Positions 25,701 to 34,700 of a stretch of 57,350 nucleotides of DNA are shown here, piece after piece (position 1 is the stretch's first letter; each line of letters opens with the position of its first letter). The position numbers were made by a program, and so were the translations under genes. The DNA comes from a virus. The notes below the pieces were generated by a model, which ran no database searches, was not told where the DNA came from, and was given only the letters and a program-made list of their open reading frames with translations. Location of the stretch: IMG/VR virus record IMGVR_UViG_3300042564_001760, positions 1 to 57,350 of that record. One strand, given 5' to 3'.

Positions 25701-28700
25701 TAATGATACGTTTGGATTTGTTAGTATTTCTAAATCTCTAGCAGAAGGAGATGTTATTCAAATAAAAGAATATGTTTCTTCAAGTTTCTGTTTTATTCCA
25801 CCAACTCCTTCAAAATTAGGTCTATATAAAACTTTTATTCCGTCTTTGTTTTTAGATGATACTTATGTGACGCCAATTAATGTTATCCAGGGACATGACG
25901 GCAGTATCACAGTGGCCTACGGTGATTTTAGAGATGATGTGCTATTGGAATTAGAAAAACGCATCTACAACAACATCAAGCAAGTATACACAGAAGATTT
26001 GTTTAGTCAAGATGCTATCCTTGGAGGATACTACGGATCATCTACATATACCAAACAAGAATTAGACAGCGTGATTAGTTCTGAATTCCTAAGATGGTTT
26101 AGTGAAACAAATGTAGACTATCTGACCAACACATTTTTTGACAGTGAAGATTCTTTCACATATACCTATTCAAATATGGGAGACCCAACCGGTCAGCTAA
26201 ATTTGCCCGGATGGTGGAGAGGAGTGTACACCTGGTTGTACGATACTGATAGGCCACATCGTTGTCCTTGGGAAATGTTGGGATTTAGCCAACAACCTAG
26301 TTGGTGGGAAGATCAATACGGTGCTGCACCGTATACAAAAAATAATTTACTATTGTGGGAAGATCTAGCAAGTGGTATAATTCGCCAAGGACCTCGAGTA
26401 GGAACGTATGATAGATATAAAAGAGCCACTCTGCTAAATCATATTCCTGTAGACGGTGACGGCAACCTATTAAGCCCATTTGAATCCGGAGCAGCTACTA
26501 ATTTTGTTTTATACAACAACAAAGGCACATTTAAATTTGGTGATCTAGCTCCAGTGGAATATGCCTGGCGCAGCAGTAGTGATTATCCATTTGTTATTAT
26601 GCTGGCTCTATGTCTAATGAGACCTTATGAATTTATCATTGAAACTCTTGATAAATCTAGAATCAAAGTTAACAAAATTGGCCAAACAGTTAATAAAAAC
26701 ACAAATTTATTCTTTAAAAATTCGGACATTGTTATTCCGACGTCCGGAGGCAATCAAACTTCTGGACTTGTAAATTATGTTGTAGATTATTTGAGGTCAA
26801 GAGGACTAACTGAATCTGTGCTTCAGAAGAAAATAGACAATCTAGATGTCAATTTATCTACCAGATTAAGCGGATTTGTAGATCAGAGTCAACAAAAATA
26901 TATTTTAGACAGTAAAAATCCCAGCGCCAGCACCAGTAATATTTTTCTTCCTCAAGAAAATTATGACATTAATTTTAATATCAGCGCACCAATTTCCAGT
27001 CCAAGTTACAGTGCAGTAGTAGTTGAAAAACTAGCCAGCGGTTTCAAACTGTTTGGATATGACATCAACGAACCGTATTTTAGATACTTCGAAGCTGCAA
27101 AAAGTTCCAATGATCCTTTGCTATCAGTCGGTGGCGTTAGTGAAAATTTCATAGATTGGGAAGCTAACAAGATATTTGGTAATGGAACAATAATTAGAGT
27201 ATCTGATATTTTTTACAGATGTATTAAATCACACACCAGTGGCGCAGAGTTTGATGCACAATTTTGGCAAAGAATAGCAAAATTACCGTTGGTAGGTGCA
27301 ATAGAAGTTTTTAGAAGAAGAACGGTAAACAGTGCCACGGTAAAAGAACTACCTTACGGCACAGTATTTTCATCTCTACAAGACATAGCAGATTTTATCA
27401 TAGGGTATGATGCATATCTACAATCACAGGGATTTGAGTTCACCGGCTATGACGGAAATCTAGAATCGGCTAAAGATTGGATAACATCGATAAAAGAGTT
27501 GTTGTTTTGGTCAAAACATAAATGGGCCGAAAGTTCACTAATCACGTTAAGTCCAGCTGCTGCAAAAATAGAGTTGAATATTGATATCGGAGTTGCTGAC
27601 AATCTGCTTGATAGCTTTTATGATTATAATATTTTAAAAGTTGATGGAACCATTTTGCCTGTGGAATTTATAAATGTCAACAGAGAGTTTAAAAAAATAA
27701 CGGTAGATGTTGTCAACGACTCGGACGGCATATACTTTTTTAGATGTTATTTTGTTTTGAAAGAACACGTAACAATTTTTGATGATCGTACAGTTTTTAA
27801 TGATGTGTTATATGACAAGCCAACAGGCTATCGTCAAGAACGTATAAAGAGTCGCGGATTCCGTACAGTTGACTGGGACGGTGATTATACTAGTCCGGGA
27901 TTCTTGTTTGACAATGTCAATATACAGATATGGCAACCCTTCACAGATTACAAACTAGGTGACATTGTCAATTATAAATCTTACAATTGGACCAGCCTTG
28001 TAAATCAACAGGGTGCTATTCAATTCAAAGACAGTAATTGGACTAAATTAGACACAACTCCTGCCAAAGGATTGATCAGCAATTTTGATGTCAGAGTCAG
28101 CCAGTTTGAAGATTACTATAATGTAGATGCCGACGGCGCCGGCGCCAGTCAGCGTGAACTAGCAAGACACCTCATAGGATATCAAACTAGAGAATATTTA
28201 CAAAATCTTGCAGAAGATAATGTTACTCAATTTAAATTGTATCAAGGATTTATTAGAGAAAAAGGCACAGCCAATGCTGTGGTCAAGGTTTTTGACAAGC
28301 TCAGCAGAATCACTGCCGACAGCATTGTGTTAGATGAAGAATGGGCATTTAATGTTGGTAGATTGGGAGGCATAGATCAACTCAACGAAATAGAATTTGA
28401 AATTGTCAAAGATAATCTACTGGTAAATCCTCAGGCCATAGTTATTACTAACGGACCAATTTCTAAAAATTCATTGGACAAATATCTAAGAGTAAATCAA
28501 ACTAACTTTACTAGGTCCTTGATTCCTTATAGTGTTGACATCAATCCATTGACCGTCTATCAAGGAATTACTAGAAATGCTGGATACGTTAAAACAGATC
28601 AAATAGAATTATTTGTAAGATCAAGAGAAGACATATTATCACTGGATATTTCGTCTTTGGTTGAAAATTCTCATATATGGATTACCTTTGATAATGCATC

Positions 28701-31700
28701 TTGGACAGTGTTGAGATTAAACCTCAACACAGCCCTAATAATTGAAGACATCGTCAAAGATTCTACCACAAGCGTAATTACTGTAACTGTGAGTCGAAAA
28801 CACGGACTAACAGTAGATGAAATTGTAGGCATAAAAGACATTGTAAATTTCACCGGATTTTATAAAGTTGTAGCTGTTACTGATTATACCTTTGGTGTCC
28901 AAGACGGCCCCGGTCCTGTGCCAAGTGCTCCAGATATAAGTTCTATACAATACAACATATATCAGTTGACACAATCCAGATTTAATTCTTATCAAGACCT
29001 TGGAGATCAAACCGCAGCTCTGTTAAAACAAGGATCAAAGTTATGGATCGACAACACCGACGCAACTGTAGGCAATTGGGAAGTTGTTGAAAAACAAAGA
29101 CTGTACGTTGAAAAACCAATCACCAATTTTGGAGCCACTGATCCCAGAAATACAGGAAGAGCTGTGGTATATGCTGACAACCTCAAACAGGTTATTACAG
29201 GAATACCCTCTGCCAACTCTGTAATGGTTTACTCAGAAACTGTCACAGGATTATCTGTAAAAGAAATACTACAACCAGAAACTGAATTTACAAATACAAC
29301 GGCAAATAGTTTTGGAGATGCCATTGCTATCAGTCCTGATAATGTTTGGTTAGCAGTAGGAGCTCCTTTGGCTTCTGGAGTACCTAGTAGATTCAAAGGA
29401 ATTTACGAGGACAGCTATATAGATCCACTTATACCAGCAGCATCTTATCGTGCCGGCGATATAGTGTTGCAAAATGGAAAATTATGGGAAGCCACTAACG
29501 ATCAACAGCCCGGCGATGGCAGCACCAATACTCTGAACACATTGTCTGTGAATTTTAGAAATGAAGATTGGAAACTGGTTGACGTAGTCTACGCCAATTC
29601 GTCGGGATCGCTAGGACCAGTAAAACAAGGTATGGTGGTTCTATACAAACGAAAAAATAATGCATGGGAATTGCAACATACAATTCTTAGCCCTCGAATT
29701 GAAGCAAATGAAAAGTTTGGATCGAGTATCTCTATTGGAGTTTCTGGCGCAAATTATTATATGTCAATCTCTGCTCCTGGATCTCTTAACGATCTAGGCA
29801 GAGTTTATCTTTACAAATATACTGGTACAACAGCAGGATCAACAACACAGATTCTGACGTTTAATGGAACCAGTGCTGTAAATTATGCAGTGAATACAAT
29901 TACGTTTTCAAGAAATCATAATTATATTACCGGCCAACTTGTGAGGTATCTCAACGGCACATATGCCGGAGATGATAAATCTCTAGCTACATCGCCTCCA
30001 CCACCTGAAGATTACACAATCTTATACGCAATAAGAATTACAGATACTGTTATACAATTGGCAACTTCAGTAGTAAACGCCACAACCGGAACAGAAATTG
30101 ATCTCAAAGATTTTGGTATAGATGATTCAAGTTCCCATACCTTAATCAGCACAGCGACTGTTGGTTGGAAACAGATGGGAGATCCTGAATACCGAGGACT
30201 TTATACTAGTAGCGTTAGTGCTATTTACAGCCAAGGATCTAAAGTTTGGTATGAAGGAAGAATATATCAAGCACTAGAAGATACCTATGGTGACGGAACA
30301 TCACTTGATTTATCTACCAGCAATTCTTGGCAGGTCCTAGATGAATCAGTAACTGAAGTTTCATTACCATCTAACATTGCCTTGATTGACAGTGGAAATG
30401 TTCTTCCAATTCTTCAAGACAGCTCTACAGCTATTCTGGGATCGATATATCCTTTGGTCACAGCTGGCAATTTTAAACTAGGTGAAATCTATAGAATTGA
30501 AGATTATGGTACTACAAATTTTCAACTTATCGGTAATAATCCTGCAGCCGGTGACGGCCTAACGTTTAAAGCCACTGGAGTTGGTTCAGGTACAGGTACA
30601 GCAAGATGGACATCCTATCAGTTTGCAGAATTGATTAAAGCTGGTGATATGTTTGGCCAAAGTCAGGCCATGAGTCGAGACGGCAGTGTATTAGTAGTCG
30701 GGGCTCCTGAAAGTGACGGAATATACATTGCCAACTATAAAGGGGTATGGGCACATTATCAAACATATTACGAAGATGATATAGTAAAATATAATGGAGA
30801 TTATTATAGATTAGTCGACTATGATCCTCTTACAGGCGGCGAAGCAGATTCGTCTGAAGATTCTACTTATATAACTACTAGTAAAAATGATGTGCCCACA
30901 AACAGCAGTCTACAAGGTCCGTGGACTTTTGTTAGCTCTGAAATTTCTAATCCTTCTGGGAAGATTTTTATCTATAAAAGAAATACCAATGATGTTTACG
31001 AACTAGCTCAAACTATCACTGCTGGGTCGTTGATTGAAATTAGCGATGTTGTAAATATTGACAACCTAAATACCGGAGACAAGTTTGGAGCAGCAGTAGA
31101 CATTGACTATAACGGAACTACAATTATTGCCAGTAGCCCACAAGCAGATGTAAAATCTACCGATCAAGGTGCAGTGTTTGTGTTTAAGTCCGCACAGTTA
31201 GATACTATTTCTTATAGATTGAAACAAAGACTAATCAGCCACGAAAATTATGCCAACGAGTATTTTGGGTCTGCTATCAGCATTAGTCCCGCAACAGAAA
31301 AAATAGTTGTAGGTGCCAGTAATGCCAGTTTTAACCTGTTTACAATATATGATCAAGGTTCAACATCTTTTGATAATACTAACACCACATTTAGTTCTGA
31401 CGAAGGCAATACAGGCCAGGTCTATGTGTTTGAAAGAAAAGATCAAACATATCACCTAACAGAAAAATTATATGTACCAGACCTACAAGACTGGGAATCA
31501 TTTGGTTCTAGTGTAGACTGTGTGGGATCTGTGATAGCAGTGGGATCTCCTACATATCGAGATACAGTTTATAGAATAGGTGTTAATTTTACAACTACTA
31601 TTCTATTGGGAGCCAGCGGCAATAATGCACTCACAGTAGATGTAATAATACAAGACGGAGTTATTGTATCTGCTATAGCTAAAGATTCTGGAGCTGGATA

Positions 31701-34700
31701 TACTGTTAGTGACTTCGACGATGATACCGATGCTATTGAAATTAATGGATCTGCAGACAAAGCTCGTATCAAAGTACAGTCGATGTCTGCTGGTACTATA
31801 ACTAAGTTGTTTGTGTCCTATGGAGGTAGCGGATATACCGGCAGCGCAGAAGTTATTGAAACTGGCCAGGTTAGATTGTTTACTAAAGATACAACTAAAA
31901 ATCCGTGGAATACCATCGCCTCAAGACAAGACCTAACTGATATAGAATTGTTTAAAAACATTTCAATATACGACAATGAAACCAATGTGAAAATTTCAGA
32001 TATTGAAATAGTTGATCATTACAAATTAAAAATACTAGGTGCAGCCGAACAAGAATTAAAATTCAAAACGCTGTACGATCCTGCAACATATACCAACGGC
32101 ACCGATCAACAAGAAGTTGATGAATCCCAGGCCTGGTTTGAAAAACACGTTGGAGAACTGTGGTGGGACCTAAGTACTGCCAAGTGGTTGCTCTATGAAC
32201 AGGGTGATATTTCCTATCGAATTGGCAACTGGAATCAATTAGCCTACGGCGCCAGCATAGATGTGTATGAATGGGTAGAATCAAAATATTTGCCCAGCAG
32301 ATGGAATGTGTTAGCAGATACAACTGAAGGTCTTGCACAAGGAATTTCAGGCCAGCCGCTATACCCGGATAACACAGCGTATTCTGTAAAGATTTTAACC
32401 AATTCTTCAACAGGTGAAACTACAGATACAAAATATTATTATTGGGTCAAGAATAAAAATATAGTGCCAAAAAATGTTCCAGGCAGAAGAATTACAGCAT
32501 TGGATGTAAAGAGCTATATTGAAAATCCAATAGGCACAGGACAGCCTATACTATCTCCGATAGCCGCAGATACTTTATTGGCTTTCAATTTTGAATCTTT
32601 GATTTCTTCAAATACCGCGTTGATTAATATTCAATATAGAAAAAATCTAAAAGCCTTGAATTCTATTCACAATGAATATCAGTTATTGACCGAAGGGGTT
32701 GCAGACAGTCTCCCAACAGAAACCCTAGAAGCCAAATGGATAGACAGTTTGGTAGGGTATGACCTTGCTGGTAACATAGTGCCGGACGCCGGTATACCTA
32801 TCAAGCAGCGATATGGTCTAAGTTTTAGACCCCGTCAGACAATGTTCAAAGATAGATTTGCCATTTTAAAAACAGTAATTATCAACATCAATTCAGTATT
32901 AAAAACTCGAGCGTTTTCCGATACTTTGAATTTTATCAATCTTGGATCAGTTGATCCAGAACCTTCCAGTGTATTAAATCAATATGATGTACGTGTGGAC
33001 ACACTAACTGATCTTGCAGAAGTAGGAACAACAAGAGTTAAAAAAGCTGTGCTTAGAGCTAATATTGTTGACGGAGAAATTGATACTATTGATATCACAG
33101 ATTCTGGATTTGGTTATAGAAATGCTCCATTCGTCAACCTTGAAGGAAACGGTCAAGGAGCCACAGCACGGGTCACTACCGACAGTCAAGGCAGGATAAA
33201 TTCTGTGACAGTGTTGTCCAAGGGTCGTCGTTATACATCTGTCGTAGCAGAAATAAGATATTTTTCTGTACTGGTTGCACAAGATAGTTCGATCAACAAT
33301 TATTGGAGTATCTATTCCTGGGACGATATAAGAAAAACTTTCTTTAGGTCTAAGTCTCAGGCTTTTAATACCAGCAAATATTGGGAATACATTGATTGGT
33401 GGCAAGACGGGTACGGAGTGACTTCAAGAATAGTCAAAGAAATTACCGATCTTTATCAAGAACCGTCAATAGCTGTCAATATAGGTGATCTAATACGTAT
33501 TCAAGAATTTGCCAATGGCGGTTGGGCAGTTTTAGAAAAAACTGAGCCTACTCAGGGTAATATTTTAGACAATTATATTCTTGTTGGCAGAAAAAATGGC
33601 ACCATCAATTTAATAATTGACGATCTAGTGGCTGTACAAAATATAGGATATGACAACGCTATTTCTTTTGATGCTGATGTGTATGATATAAATCCCACAC
33701 AAGAATTGCGTAACATTTTAAAAGCAACTAAAGAAGATATTTTTACTGAAGACCTTAGAGTAGAATGGAATAAATTATTCTTTACCAGTATTCGATATGC
33801 ATTTGTAGAGCAACCATATATTGATTGGGCCTTCAAAACAAGTTTCTTAAACGCTACTCACAATGTTGGCGATTTAGAGCAAAAAATAAATTACAAAAAC
33901 GATAATTTAGAAAACTTTCAAGAATACATAGAAGAAATCAAACCCTATAGAACCACAATTAGAGAATATATTTCCAAATACACAGATAGGGATACTTCGT
34001 ATTCGGGAACCACTGATTTTGACCTACCTCCAGAGTACTCTACTCAAGATGGAAAAATATTACCAATTAGATCAAACAGCGACAGATTCACTAGTTATCC
34101 TTGGAAATGGTGGACTGACAACAACGGATACGTTGTTACTGAAATTACTGTGTCTAACGGGGGTGCTGATTACACAGAAGTCCCTAGTGTAATAATTGAA
34201 GGCAACGGCGCCGGCGCAACAGCTCAGGCATTTGTGGCCAATGGCAGTGTTGTAGCTGTAAAGGTTCTAACCAAAGGTCAGGGTTATACACAGGCCCCTA
34301 GTGTCAGTCTAGTTGGCGGCAATGGTACCAGTCAAAGCATTGCCAAAGCTGTGGCCACAATTGGTGAAACTGCGGTAAGAACATTTGATCTTACTGTGAA
34401 ATTTGATAGAATTGCTAAACAAGGAATATACCAAACATTTACCAAATCTGAAATTTTTACAGCCACAGGAGTTTCTGCAGTTTTCCAATTGCAATATGCA
34501 CCTAATAGAGACAAGAGCAAGATTTCAATAACTAAAAATAATCAAATTGTATTGAACAGTGAATATACAATCACATTGTATACTTCCACAACGGATACAT
34601 ATAGCTTGATCAAAGGCAAACTAATTTTCAATACAACCCCAACTCTAGGTGATATAATAGAAATCAACTACGAAAAGAATGTAGAATTATTTGACAGTAT

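Noticed and set aside
33004-33836. Reverse-strand open frames inside the giant gene
   Set aside because: Isolated, without ribosome-binding sites, and antisense to strongly conserved-looking coding sequence.
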